Source: Agapetus fuscipes
Taxonomy: Eukaryota > Arthropoda > Insecta > Trichoptera > Glossosomatidae
DNA: 64,000 bases
Assembly (NCBI GenBank): GCA_951799405.1
Contig: OX637363.1
Coordinates: 4,216,001 to 4,280,000 of the forward strand
Reading direction: 5' to 3'
Position 1 is the first letter of the stretch. Each line of letters starts with the position of its first letter. The notes beneath the pieces were generated by a model that was given only the letters and a program-made list of their open reading frames with translations, was not told where the DNA came from and did no database searches. The position numbers were made by a program, and so were the translations under genes. Positions 52,180-61,609 of this stretch are shown one piece after another.

Positions 52180-52400
52180 TGATATTGTAAGAGAAGAATG
52201 TGGTGCAAGAGAAAATGTGAAAGTGAAGAATAAACGAGATTTGTTAATTTTATTGATTGTAGAGGCATTAACTTTGTAATCGTTCATCATTAAGGATAAA
52301 AGAAAAACATCTTTGTTTTCCGTAATCGAAAACAAGAGATTTGTTAAGATGGTTTGGGCAGGTTAGGGAAGGACGGCAAGAGTTGTAGGGTGTATGTGAT
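52180..52400 (+). pseudogene. RTE-like LINE fragment split by an 88-bp Penelope end
   Basis: REECGARENVKVKNKR before and LLRWFGQV after the insertion, which matches the order in the 25-kb ORF. A module A scrap (GGAAGGACGGCAAGAGTTGT) follows at 52370. Confidence 0.7.
52248..52335 (-). mobile_element. Penelope-like terminal fragment, precise insertion
   Basis: The same sequence as 2778-2860 (GTAGAGGCATTAACTTTGTA, then AAGGATAAAAGAAAAACA). A 12-bp duplication GAGATTTGTTAA lies at 52236-52247 and 52336-52347. Confidence 0.85.
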
Positions 52401-52402
52401 GT

Positions 52403-52942
52403 CCGGAATATGCAAGAGGCGTCCGTTTAGACCGGGCCTGTCCAACAAACGGCCCGCGATCCACAATGTGACCTGTGTAAGCTTGTCATCCAGCCCGCAA
52501 CGACATCTTGTTATTGCGCAATAAGTTCTTCATATATCTAAAGCAGCGGTTTCCAAACTGGGGGGCGTCTTCCCACGCGATTTTTTTTTCGGCGAAGATT
52601 TAAATTGTGTGCCCCCCCCCACCGCCCCCCCCCGACAGAATTTTTATGTTTCCGAAATTGCGTGCCTACCCTCCCCCCCCCCCCCCTGTCAACGCTTTTT
52701 CTGGTCCGCAACGATTACAAAAATACTAAATCCGACCCGCCACAATTTTGAGTTGGACAGGCCTGGTTTAGACGCTGTATATTTGGACCGCAATTGTGTG
52801 AGAGACCAGTGTCGATTGAAACACCGTAAAGTCGATAAACCAAGAGCTAGAAATCATTACATTGTAAACCGACCTTGTGTTAAAATAAATCTTAAATAAT
52901 AAATTACAGTTAATTTAAAAGAGCCTTACTAAAATCATAACA
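52403..52942 (+). repeat. LTR-H split by a hAT element
   Basis: Left part TGCAAGAGGCGTCCGTTTAG and right part GCTGTATATTTGGACCGC to AATCATAACA. The uninterrupted counterpart is at 20241-20410. Confidence 0.75.
52433..52765. mobile_element. hAT MITE of the CAGGCCTGTCC family (333 bp)
   Basis: Termini CGGGCCTGTCCAAC and GTTGGACAGGCCTG, with a perfect 8-bp duplication GTTTAGAC (52425-52432, 52766-52773). The interior holds CAGCGGTTTCCAAACTGGGG (52543), the start of another hAT-type terminus, and long C runs. Non-coding. Confidence 0.9.
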
Positions 52943-53214
52943 CAATCATAAAACGTATTTCCCCATTTGTTGTGAATCTTTCATAATTCAAGGTGAGATT
53001 CAGCTACAACATGTTTGTATGGTGTTATCACGCCGCCATGTTGAACAGCGCCGTAATGGGCGGGCTTTTCTTTTCATAATCGACGTCGTTTATCATTTGA
53101 AAAATCAGCGCGGCAGACGGCGGACTTTCTGATCACACCTCCGCCACTTTTCAACGTTTATATTATTTTTTTCTGGAAAATAAAACAGCTCAGTAAAACA
53201 TCAACGCACTATAA
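52943..53214. other. Unassigned DNA
   Basis: GC-rich around 53030-53150 (CACGCCGCCATGTTG). No gene shown. Confidence 0.3.
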
Positions 53215-53462
53215 TCTATCTATAATCTAAGTTGCAACGATATTTTCATTCAAAGCTCTCAGATGTAAGCCCACAAACAAACACGTGTAGTTCGCGCTTA
53301 CAAATGCTGATTGTGTACTTACAAATAAAATCCAAACCTCAAATGAACATAAGCCCTGCAACTCTTGCCGACATTCCCTGAAACAGGGGTGACATTGGCA
53401 AAGTGAACCATTTTTTACAGTATGGGTGGTCAGCCTCATACCAACCTATAAGTCAAGGAAAT
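53215..53462 (-). repeat. Module A, full length
   Basis: ATAATCTAAGTTGCAACGAT to AACCTATAAGTCAAGGAA. Confidence 0.95.
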
Positions 53463-53940
53463 TAAATGTTCATATTTAATTCAACGTCCATAATTTTTTG
53501 AAATAATTCATACCTCAGTGTGCACCCGCAGTAGATGGAGCGAAGGGAGAGAGGGCCTACGGCTCGGCGCTAAAATAAAGCAGTTGTCATAAAAACACCG
53601 CAAACAATATTGATGATACCGGGTTGAACCTTGCCGGTGATCAATCATCGTGAAGAGGGCGGGCAGGGCAGGCAGAGGCAGTCCGGTCAGACACAACTGA
53701 TTTAACAATTCCGTGACATAATGGACCTGTGACACAAAATAATGATGACGTCACCCCGCCGCGCCGCCGCGTAGATACTACGCGATCGGTTGGGATTTCA
53801 AAAAGTATGAACAACAAAAAAAAACATTCAGAAGGTACACGGAGAAAAATATAGAGGTATTCCAAGTAAGAAAATTGACCAGAAAAGTATTGCAATTGAC
53901 ACAGCGCCTCTGTATGTGTATTAGTGTTTATATACGAGTA
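53463..53940. other. Unassigned, GC-rich centre
   Basis: 53640-53790 is GC-rich and contains TGACGTCA (53748), a CRE-type word. No open frame looks like a gene. Confidence 0.3.
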
Positions 53941-54600
53941 TTAGGTCCTTACATATGAAATTGGCGTTTTGCCGTACTGGCCACTTTGATCTCAAATATC
54001 TCATTTTTTATTAGGAATTCCAAATTCAAATTTATACCGCTATTTATTAATTTTTTTGTGTTTCGAAAATTGTAATTTATTTGTTCGTTCCTCAATTGTT
54101 TTTTTTATTTGCGGCTCTCATTTTACAAAATGGAAAACTTGAAATATTGCGTTATTTACGAGTACGAGTTCCACCGTGGCACCAGTGCTGCAGAAACGGC
54201 TCGAAGGATTAATGATGTGTATGGCGACGGTGTCGCAAAAGAAAACACAGTGCTATTTTGGTTCCAACGTTTTCGTTCTGGAAATTTCGACCTGCAGAAC
54301 AAGCCTCGTGGACGGCCGTAGACCAAAGTTGATAATAATTGAAGGATATTGTGGAAGAGGATCCATCGCAAACCACGTCCGAGTTAGTTGCAAGCTGTGA
54401 AATTAGTGATAAAACTGTTTTAATCCACTTGAAGCAAATTGGATAAGTGAAAAAGCTTGAAAGGTGGGTACCTCATGAAACGCGCGTCGACTGCTGCGTT
54501 ACATTACTCAATCGGCACAAGAATAATTACCTGTTTCTGGATTACCTGGTTGGTGAATTGCAATCACAAATCTATTTTTTTAAGATAAAATAAAATGCTG
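53941..54600 (+). pseudogene. Decayed mariner transposase, N-terminal part
   Basis: The frame 54130-54321 encodes KYCVIYEYEFHRGTSAAETA, RRINDVYGDGVAKENT and WFQRFRSGNFDLQNKPRGRP, the first helix-turn-helix and GRP-type linker of mariner-family transposases. After a frameshift at about 54320 the frame reads EDPSQTTSELVASCEISDKT, then a stop, VKKLERWVPHE (the WVPHEL motif), then VTLLNRHKNN before it degrades. The catalytic DD34D region is lost. TTAGGTCCTTACATATGAAA at 53941, preceded by TA, is a candidate left terminal repeat; I could not find its partner. It is not functional. Confidence 0.8.
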
Positions 54601-54842
54601 AAGCTCGTCAAAGTAACAGCCTGTATAAAACTAGGTGTGTAGGTACGACGCGACGGCTCAAACATTTAAGTGTATTCAAAAATTATTTTGAGAGAAAATA
54701 AAATATGTTCTACATTACGCTAATTACTGCCAATGTCAGTCAAATATTTTTTTCTAGAAAAAATAACATTGGTACTTATTGTGAAAATTAAGGCTCCCCA
54801 CTACACTTGCGGAAAAAAACTTTCGTATGCTTCAAATTATAC

Positions 54843-54935
54843 TTAACGCAACTAAGCTACACATACAGTGTTACTTTTTGCCGCGTTATCCCCGAAGGGG
54901 TCGCATGTGGCGAGTTGAACCTATTTTACTTAAAA
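54843..54935 (-). repeat. SINE-C, 3' end
   Basis: ACGCAACTAAGCTACACATA to GGGTCGCATGTGGCGAG. Confidence 0.85.
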
Positions 54936-55166
54936 TTTTCGTTTTGGTTTATTCCACTTTATGTTGACTTATAGGTCGGTATGAGGCTGACCACCCATAC
55001 TGTAAAAAATGGTTCACTTTGCCAATGTCACCCCTGTTTCAGGGAAGGTCGGCAAAAGTTGTGGGGATTATGTTCATTTGAGGTTTGGATTTTATTTGTA
55101 ACTACACATTCAGCATTTGTAAGCGCGAACTACACTTGTTGGTTTGTGGGCATACATCTGAGAGCT

Positions 55167-55426
55167 TGTAACGAGATAGATTTGTTTGTTAGGTAAAATG
55201 GAACATGAGATTTGAATTTGAATGAAAAGGAAAACAAAGGAAGGCGTGAGAGCCAGAAGCTTGCCTGGCGGGATAGCCACAAGCCTGTGTAATTAAGAAT
55301 AAAGAATATTATTGTGCTGTGGTTAATTGTGTATACATTGTGAAAGAAATAAAAGTAAACATATTAAAGTGTGTATGTTATATTATTAATTGTGTCAATC
55401 AGCAGGACAGAAGAAAAACCCTCACA
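55167..55426 (+). repeat. 5' LTR (260 bp)
   Basis: Begins TGTAACGAGATAG and ends ACCCTCACA. It contains AATAAAG-type signals near 55297 and 55350. Same length and, as far as I can read, same sequence as the 3' LTR. Confidence 0.95.
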
Positions 55427-55429
55427 TTT

Positions 55430-55442
55430 TGGCGCCCAACGT
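55430..55442 (+). promoter_or_regulatory. Primer binding site, tRNA-Lys type
   Basis: TGGCGCCCAACGT, three bases after the LTR, is the start of the known tRNA-Lys1,2 primer-site pattern. Thirteen bases match before divergence. Confidence 0.8.
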
Positions 55443-55887
55443 AAAAGAAAAATCTGTAAATGAAATTCCTATGAAGAAAATTTTCTCAAACAAAAACAAA
55501 TGACATTCGATTCCAATAAATGACATTCAAAACAATATGAAATAATTAAAATTGGACAGATTTATGTTTGTGAAAGCATAATGGAAAGCATCAACACGTT
55601 TAAAAGCTAGTGAAGACATCGACTTATACAATTAACAACAAGAAATTACAAGATTTGAAACGCTGTTTTGAAAATATTGAAGGTGAGAGAATTCAAACTA
55701 CCTACACCACGGGCAGAAGAAGATTTAAAAATGGAACACCGCGGAAGAATGAAGAATGGATATGAACCAGTTTGTTTCAAATCAGTTTAGATAAATATAT
55801 ATAGATGGTGTTATATTTAATTTGTATGAAATTTTTTTTGAGATGAAATGATTTTTTCTCATTACACAAATTGAAAATATACAGCAA

Positions 55888-56661
55888 ATGATGAAATCTA
55901 AAAAAATAAATAATAAAAAGGATTTAGAAAGTAACACAATGGAGTCCATAAATTTTGATCCTCTCAAATTAAAAATATCTTTTAATGGTGAAAGTGAACC
56001 AAATGAATTTATAATAAGGTTAGAAGAATTAGCCAAAGTCTACAAATTAAAATTAGATTATTTGGTAGAGTGTATGCCTATATTTTTAACAGATTTTCCG
56101 TTAACTTGGTACAGAGCAATTAACTGTGAATTTGATTGGAAAATTTTTAAAACCAAATTCTTACAACAATTTGAAAAATATGACTTTCAAAGGAATCTTA
56201 AGTTAGAAATTTTAAATATGGTACAAGGTCATGATAATGCATCTGTTTATATTTTAAAGGTCAAATCCAAAAATAATTTATTAAATAAAAGAATGCATGA
56301 TAAAGAACTTATGGACATAATAATTCATGGATTGTCAGAAAAATATGCAACTTTACTGACAACATCTGAAATTAAAAATACAGAGGAATTATCTACAATA
56401 TGTAGCAAGTTTGAATCATTTTTCAAATTTAATGAATGTAAAAATTTAAATGTAATGAATGACATAAAAGAGAAAAATGTAATGCAAAAATGCAATTTTT
56501 GTAATAAATTAGGACATGATGAAATAGATTGTTGGACTAAAAATAGAAAATTAGATTACATACAGAATAAATGTAGAAGTTTCACAAATAATATAGTATG
56601 CCACTTTTGTAATAAAAGAGGACATGTGGAAAGAAATTGTTTTATAAAAAATGGAAAATAG
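55888..56661 (+). CDS. gag: Gag-like protein with two zinc knuckles
   Basis: 257 codons. ATG-ATG at 55888 is the first in frame after the leader. Residues about 50-150 resemble the Retrotrans_gag capsid region (PLTWYRAI, FKTKFLQQFE). Two CCHC knuckles follow: C202-C205-H210-C215 and C238-C241-H246-C251, which bind RNA in packaging. The frame is intact, lysine- and asparagine-rich, and AT-biased like the rest of the element. The stop TAG (56659-56661) overlaps the integrase frame by 11 bases, and the integrase is in the +1 frame. In a full element protease and reverse transcriptase would come next; here they are missing, with the junction within an A-rich stretch near 56640-56660. The protein may still assemble particles if expressed. 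Confidence 0.9.
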   Translation: MMKSKKINNKKDLESNTMESINFDPLKLKISFNGESEPNEFIIRLEELAKVYKLKLDYLVECMPIFLTDFPLTWYRAINCEFDWKIFKTKFLQQFEKYDFQRNLKLEILNMVQGHDNASVYILKVKSKNNLLNKRMHDKELMDIIIHGLSEKYATLLTTSEIKNTEELSTICSKFESFFKFNECKNLNVMNDIKEKNVMQKCNFCNKLGHDEIDCWTKNRKLDYIQNKCRSFTNNIVCHFCNKRGHVERNCFIKNGK

Positions 56662-57541
56662 AAAAAGAGTGGATAGACCGTTAAAAATGTTGAGTATTGA
56701 TTTGATAGGACCATTACCAAAATCAAGTACGGGCTATATACATATATTATCAATAATAGATGTTTTTACCAAATATTGTTGGTTATTTCCTTTAAGAAGA
56801 GCTACTACAGAAGAAATAGTAAAATTAATAGAAAATAAAATATTTTTAACAGAAGGAGTACCGCAAACGATAATAACAGATAATGGAAAGAATTTAAAGT
56901 CTAATGCATTTAAAGATTTTATGTACTCATATGGAGTACAGAAAATATTTTATACAACTTTATATACTCCCATGTGCAATAATGTAGAGACATATAATAG
57001 AACAATAGGATACACATTAGCTATTTTTGTTGAAAATGAACAAAGAAAATGGGATACTTTTTTAGATTCAGTACAAAGCATAATAAATAATACAGTCAAT
57101 TTAGCAACAGGATACACACCTAATGTATTAGCAAGAGGTAGGGAGATTGTACTAAATGGTGAAATTCATGGTGAAATAGTAAATGATGAAATAGAATCAA
57201 AGGAAGAATTAAATAAATATAGAGATATGCATAAAGATAAAATGAAGGAATTAAACACATTATACAAAATTGTAACAGAAAATTTATGGGATGCATATAA
57301 TAAAAATGCAAATTATTATAATAAAGGTAGATCAAATCGTGTCTATGATCAAGGGGATATTGTATGGCGTAAAAATTTCATACAATCAAATGCAGGGAAA
57401 TACTTCTGTACAAAGTTGGCTCCAAAATTTGTCAAAGCCAGAATAGAAAAGAAAGTTAGCAAGATAGTCTATGTATTAAAAGATATAGACACAAATGTTA
57501 TAAATAAATATCACATCAAGGACATAATCAAATTAGATTAA
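56651..57541 (+). CDS. Integrase core and C-terminus (partial pol)
   Basis: 296 codons, intact. The catalytic triad is visible: D17 (LSIDLIGPLP), D77 (ITDNGKN) and E113 (NNVETYNR), with the D-35-E spacing of retroviral-type integrases. The C-terminal part (VYDQGDIVWRKNF, then KARIEKKVSKIVYVLKD) is the SH3-like DNA-binding tail. The N-terminal HHCC zinc domain is missing, as are protease, RT and RNase H. The ATG at 56651 may be fortuitous; expression might be by +1 frameshift from gag or not at all. Without the HHCC domain it is unlikely to act alone. Confidence 0.9.
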   Translation: MENRKRVDRPLKMLSIDLIGPLPKSSTGYIHILSIIDVFTKYCWLFPLRRATTEEIVKLIENKIFLTEGVPQTIITDNGKNLKSNAFKDFMYSYGVQKIFYTTLYTPMCNNVETYNRTIGYTLAIFVENEQRKWDTFLDSVQSIINNTVNLATGYTPNVLARGREIVLNGEIHGEIVNDEIESKEELNKYRDMHKDKMKELNTLYKIVTENLWDAYNKNANYYNKGRSNRVYDQGDIVWRKNFIQSNAGKYFCTKLAPKFVKARIEKKVSKIVYVLKDIDTNVINKYHIKDIIKLD

Positions 57542-58176
57542 AAAAAAATAAAAAAAAAAAACATATTTTCATGTGTATGAAAAATTTGAGGTGATGAATG
57601 ATACGGTGAAAGTTGATATAAAAGTGATCAGTGAAAGAATGAATTATGAAACATTGCATGAATGAAGGTATGAAACATAAATTAAACAAAGTATTACATA
57701 TGAAGGTAAAGTTTTTAAAAAAATTGATGGACTGATAAATTTATTAATGAAAAATAAATTTGAAATAAATTTAAATATTGGGAAAGATGTGATACATATT
57801 TAAAAAAAAAAAAGTTATTTTAATGAATTGATTAATAAACTGGTGAATGTTTATTATGTATTGTTATTTGATTATTTTGAATTGTTGAATTAAGTATTTA
57901 AAAAAAAAAAACAAATATTTGTTTATAATATTAAATATGAAATTTGTGTTAAAAAAAAAATATATATTAATTTTAGTATGAAAATAATTGGTATTGTTAA
58001 AAAAGGTATTAATGACTGAATAATGTATCAGAAACAGGTTTTTTTTTTATTTTCATATTTTTGAAATTTATCCTTAAAATAAAACAAAATATGTGGCGCC
58101 GGCTGAGCATTATGATACATTATTTACTCATTGTAAAAGAAAAAAAAAAAAAAAAATTGGGAATGTTTTTTTTTAT
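57542..58176 (+). other. Non-coding AT-rich 3' part of the LTR element
   Basis: No frame above 60 codons, many A and T runs. The position is that of env or 3' UTR in larger elements, but no env-like frame is present. Confidence 0.7.
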
Positions 58177-58189
58177 GAGAGGAAGGAGG
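58177..58189 (+). promoter_or_regulatory. Polypurine tract
   Basis: GAGAGGAAGGAGG, followed by TGTAT and the 3' LTR; the probable plus-strand priming site. The 5-base gap to the LTR is slightly unusual. Confidence 0.65.
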
Positions 58190-58194
58190 TGTAT

Positions 58195-58454
58195 TGTAAC
58201 GAGATAGATTTGTTTGTTAGGTAAAATGGAACATGAGATTTGAATTTGAATGAAAAGGAAAACAAAGGAAGGCGTGAGAGCCAGAAGCTTGCCTGGCGGG
58301 ATAGCCACAAGCCTGTGTAATTAAGAATAAAGAATATTATTGTGCTGTGGTTAATTGTGTATACATTGTGAAAGAAATAAAAGTAAACATATTAAAGTGT
58401 GTATGTTATATTATTAATTGTGTCAATCAGCAGGACAGAAGAAAAACCCTCACA
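58195..58454 (+). repeat. 3' LTR (260 bp)
   Basis: TGTAACGAGATAG to ACCCTCACA, followed by the AGCT duplication. Confidence 0.95.
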
Positions 58455-58509
58455 AGCTTTAAATGAATATATCCTTGCAACTTAGATTATAGATTATATT
58501 ATAGATTAT

Positions 58510-58770
58510 ATGGTCTTAGCAAAAGAGTTACAGTACCTAATGAAAAAAATCAAGCATGTTAATTAATTGTTTACCCAGGTTAAACAAAATATTGAACTTA
58601 AAAATTGTCACCACAAAAAAAAACATGTAAAAAACACGTTTAATTAACACTTTATAATTAATATAAAAAATGAATGATTATGCCTGATTTTTTTCATTAA
58701 TATTACCTACTGTTTTGCTAAGACCCTAAAGTGTATGAAACAAAAACTGCAGCCACTTTTTTTGGTCCTT
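58510..58770. repeat. MITE-G-related interior relic
   Basis: TGGTCTTAGCAAAAGAGTTA at 58512 and the inverse TTGCTAAGACCCTAAAGTG at 58715 form a foldback related to 11700-11890. Confidence 0.55.
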
Positions 58771-58850
58771 GCATACTTCTCATAAATTATGTTTCAAAAT
58801 TCTACGTTATCTAATTTTCTTAATTTGTTGTTACAATTCGAAACTATGTT

Positions 58851-59206
58851 TTTTATAGAATGAAAAAAACGGATTTAACTGACCGCGCAAAAGAGAAGAA
58901 CGATTTTATCTACGTTTCGTCGGAATCATATCCGACGTCCTCAGGAGGCGCGTTTCAGTTCATGGTTCTTCTTTGTAGAAGACACACGCCTCCTGAGGAC
59001 GTGCAAAAGAGAAGAACGATTTTCTCTACGTTTCGTCGGAGTCATATCCGACGTCCTCAGCAGACGCGTTTCAGTACGTGGTTCTTCTTTGTAGAAGACA
59101 CACGCCTCCTGAGGACGTCGGATATGACTACGACGAAACGTAGAGAAAATCGTTTTTTTCATTTGCGCGGTCAGTACAATCCGTTTTTTTTCATTCTATA
59201 AAATGT
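58851..59206. mobile_element. Long inverted repeat with three hammerhead-like cores
   Basis: Outer arms begin TTTTATAGAATGAAAAAAAC (58851) and are inverted to 59206. Inside, a unit with GTTTCAGT..TGGTTCTTCTTTGTAGAAG occurs twice. Hammerhead-like cores (CTGAGGA, helix GTCGGA/TCCGAC, GAAACGT) lie at 58908-58950 (-), 59025-59064 (-) and 59105-59145 (+). Helix I is short. It may be a Penelope-type terminus. Confidence 0.6.
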
Positions 59207-59214
59207 CTAACGAC

Positions 59215-59470
59215 CGTAATCTAATCTAATCTAAGCTGCAAAGATATATATCATGTAAGATTTATATTAAATGCATTCCCACAAACAGACATGTATAATT
59301 TCGCGCTAACACATGCCGCATGTGGACCTACAATATAAAAACCCAATCTCAAATGAACATAAGCCCTGCAACTCTTGCCGTCCTTCCTGAAACAGGGGTG
59401 ACATTGGCAAAGTGAACCATTTTTACAGTATGGATGGTCAGCCGCATACCAACCTATAAGTCAAGGAACA
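59215..59470 (-). repeat. Module A, full length
   Basis: AATCTAATCTAATCTAAGC to AACCTATAAGTCAAGGAAC. Confidence 0.95.
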
Positions 59471-59832
59471 TACATGACAAATTACATTTGGTAATCATGA
59501 TTTAAAATATGTTTTTTTTATACTTTCATCAAGTAAACGCATCAGTTGTTCGGATGACGTCACGGTGGAGCGGCCGGGCTTAAAAGCACACTGTGCCAGA
59601 ACTTTTAAAATAACACGCAAGTGAAGATTTCACTTAGACAGTTTGTCCGGTGTACATTACATTTCACTTTTCAATTTGCAAAAAAAAAAATGCAAAAGTA
59701 AATACCCGACTAATTTACTTACGTCAATCATGCAAAAAAAAAATGTTTTAAATATATTCAAGTGAAAGAGATTTTTTTCAAAGAAACATTTGCAATTAGT
59801 CAGTATGTATTTTGAAGCATTAAAAAAAGACT
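59471..59832. other. Unassigned DNA
   Basis: Contains GATGACGTCACGG at 59553, a CRE-type word. No gene recognised. Confidence 0.35.
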
Positions 59833-60042
59833 GAGCTTGGTCGCCACAACAACTCAAGCAAGACCCAGTTGCTGCTGATCTTTAGTGACCGGTCTTTGGT
59901 AAAGGTTTATGAATTTTTCAACCCGGCGAAGTGCAAATTTGAAAATATAAATGGTATATTTTTTGTACTCCGCCGGGATTCGAACCTACAACCTTGCATC
60001 TACGAGTCAGAAGTGTTAACCACTAGACTACGGACCGGTCAA
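59833..60042 (-). repeat. SINE-B, head and part of body
   Basis: GAGCTTGGTCG to GACTACGGACCGGTC, with an internal deletion. Confidence 0.9.
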
Positions 60043-60148
60043 CCATCTAGAGAACGTTGAAATTTGTAACAAAGTTGCGACTCCATAAGAACATGTTATT
60101 TTTTGTTCATTCTACATTTGAAACAAGAAGTGATTGATTATTTACTTA

Positions 60149-60231
60149 TGTTTTCTTAAAAACAAATTACTAAAAAAACACTAAATAAGCAGTGTTTAAT
60201 TAGTAATTGGTTTTTAAGAAAACATAAATAA
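60149..60231. repeat. Hairpin, about 36-bp arms
   Basis: TTATGTTTTCTTAAAAACAA and its inverse enclose TAAATAAGC. No target duplication recognised. Confidence 0.7.
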
Positions 60232-60349
60232 TAAACCAATATAATTTTTCACAGTATTAATACAAAAAACATAAAAAAAGAGAAAAAAAAAAAACAAGAA
60301 GTAGGTAGTGAGTTGTAAACAATCAAAAGGCGGCAATTGCAAACAAAGT

Positions 60350-60460
60350 TATGGTCAAATGGAAGCAGGCGGGGATCGAACCAACGTTATTGTATTCTAA
60401 ATACGCTAGAACGATCAGCCCGCTTAGGCTCCTCGGCCATAACACCGACTTATGCCCTAT
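60350..60460 (-). repeat. SINE-E head
   Basis: The minus strand reads GTGTTATGGCCGAGGAGCCT with B box GGTTCGATCCCC. The head fits a tRNA-Leu/Ser fold loosely, but it also matches the other SINE-E copies, so it is not called as a functional tRNA. Confidence 0.75.
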
Positions 60461-61221
60461 TTCCTTTTTGTTTGCCTTTTCATTAGAAACCCGGCCGTGT
60501 GACGGCAATTTTTTGTATATGGTATTTTTTCCGAGTTTATTGCCGTCTTTGATAACTTAAACATTTATATGCAAACAAAGAAATCAATGTATTATAATAT
60601 GTAAAAGTAACGATGGCGTATGCAGTTACAGTCTTCCCGATGCAAGTAGGATATTATGCACCGTGCACAATGTTATATGTTTTTACGTAAAGAGTGCATA
60701 GCTTTGATATTATGTCTTTGTTGATAGCGCGCAATAGTATATTATACATTGACTTGTTGATATCTGTGGACTAGAAATCATTTTAACATACATAAATAGA
60801 CAATATATACCTGTTTCAACCCACTTACGAAAATGGTCATAAGTAAGAAGTAAGAATGAAAATAGTGAACTTCACAGTTGCATTTCCATGTGTACAAAAA
60901 AACTCGGGCGAATGTAAAAATGTTCCTAGAAAGTTTTCGATTTCGATTTCGAATTATAATAATAATGGCTGCTGAACAAGTTCGAACACAGCTAGAATTG
61001 ACAGTTATTTATTATGGCATGTGTTATAATTGGGTGTCGGAAAACCAGGCGCGTGCATAGAGTAAAGGCAAATACATTTCAGAATTAATATTTTCCCCAT
61101 TCCTTTAAAATAACTGATTTGCTATTGACTCAAGTGCTAATGATGGCTCTAATCGAAATTTTTATTTTTTATTTTTTAAAACCTTTTATTGAATTCTTAC
61201 CTGATGATGACCTATAAGGTC
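60461..61221. other. Unassigned DNA
   Basis: No recognised feature. Confidence 0.4.
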
Positions 61222-61321
61222 GAAGCCCTAAATAAGCCCTTCAACTCATGCCGACCATCCCTGAAACAGGGGTGACATTGGCAAAGTGAACCATCTTTTT
61301 GCAGTATGAGTGGTCAGCCTC
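61222..61321 (-). repeat. Module A head, facing the tandem array
   Basis: CGACCATCCCTGAAACAGG to GTGAACCATCTTTTTGCAGT. It forms a palindrome with the first array unit. Confidence 0.85.
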
Positions 61322-61609
61322 ACTGTAAAAAGATGGTTCACTGGGCCAATGTCACCCCTGTTTCTGGGTGGTCGGCCTCACTGTAAAAAGATGGTTCACT
61401 TGCCAATGTCACCCCAGTTTCTGGGTGGTCAGCCTTACTGTAAAAAGATGGTTCACTTGCCAATGTCACCCCTGTTTCTGGGTGGTCAGCCTCCCTGTAA
61501 AAAGATGGTTCACTTGCCAATGTCACCCCTGTTTCTGGGTGGTCAGCCTCCCTGTAAAAAGATAGTTCACTGTGCCAATGTCACCCCTGTTTATGGGTGG
61601 TCAGCCCAT
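61322..61609 (+). repeat. Tandem array of five 57-58 bp units from module A
   Basis: Units start at 61322, 61380, 61437, 61494 and 61551. Each holds CTGTAAAAAGATGGTTCACT, CCAATGTCACC and TTTCTGGGTGGTCAGCC. Because 57 is divisible by three, open frames run through it on both strands; these are not genes. Confidence 0.95.

Larger units (their letters stand above)
55167..58454 (+). mobile_element. Young, internally deleted LTR retrotransposon (Ty3/gypsy-like)
   Basis: Two 260-bp LTRs that look identical by eye, a 4-bp target duplication AGCT (55163-55166, 58455-58458), a tRNA-Lys-type primer site and a purine-rich tract. Total length is 3288 bp, against about 5-7 kb for full gypsy elements. It codes for gag and an integrase core but has no protease, reverse transcriptase or RNase H, so it must be moved in trans. 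The 4-bp duplication and gene content suggest Ty3/gypsy. Confidence 0.95.
54963..58510 (+). repeat. Module A split by the LTR element
   Basis: 5' part 54963-55166 and 3' part 58455-58510 (AGCTTTAAATGAATATATCC to TTAGATTATAGATT). Removing the element and one AGCT restores a normal module A. Confidence 0.95.

Noticed and set aside
60350..60460. tRNA-Leu or tRNA-Ser gene
   Set aside because: Shares its body with two other SINE-E copies. A tRNA-model scan would settle it.
61322..61609. CRISPR-like array
   Set aside because: Head-to-tail 57-58 bp units without variable spacers, in eukaryotic repeat DNA.
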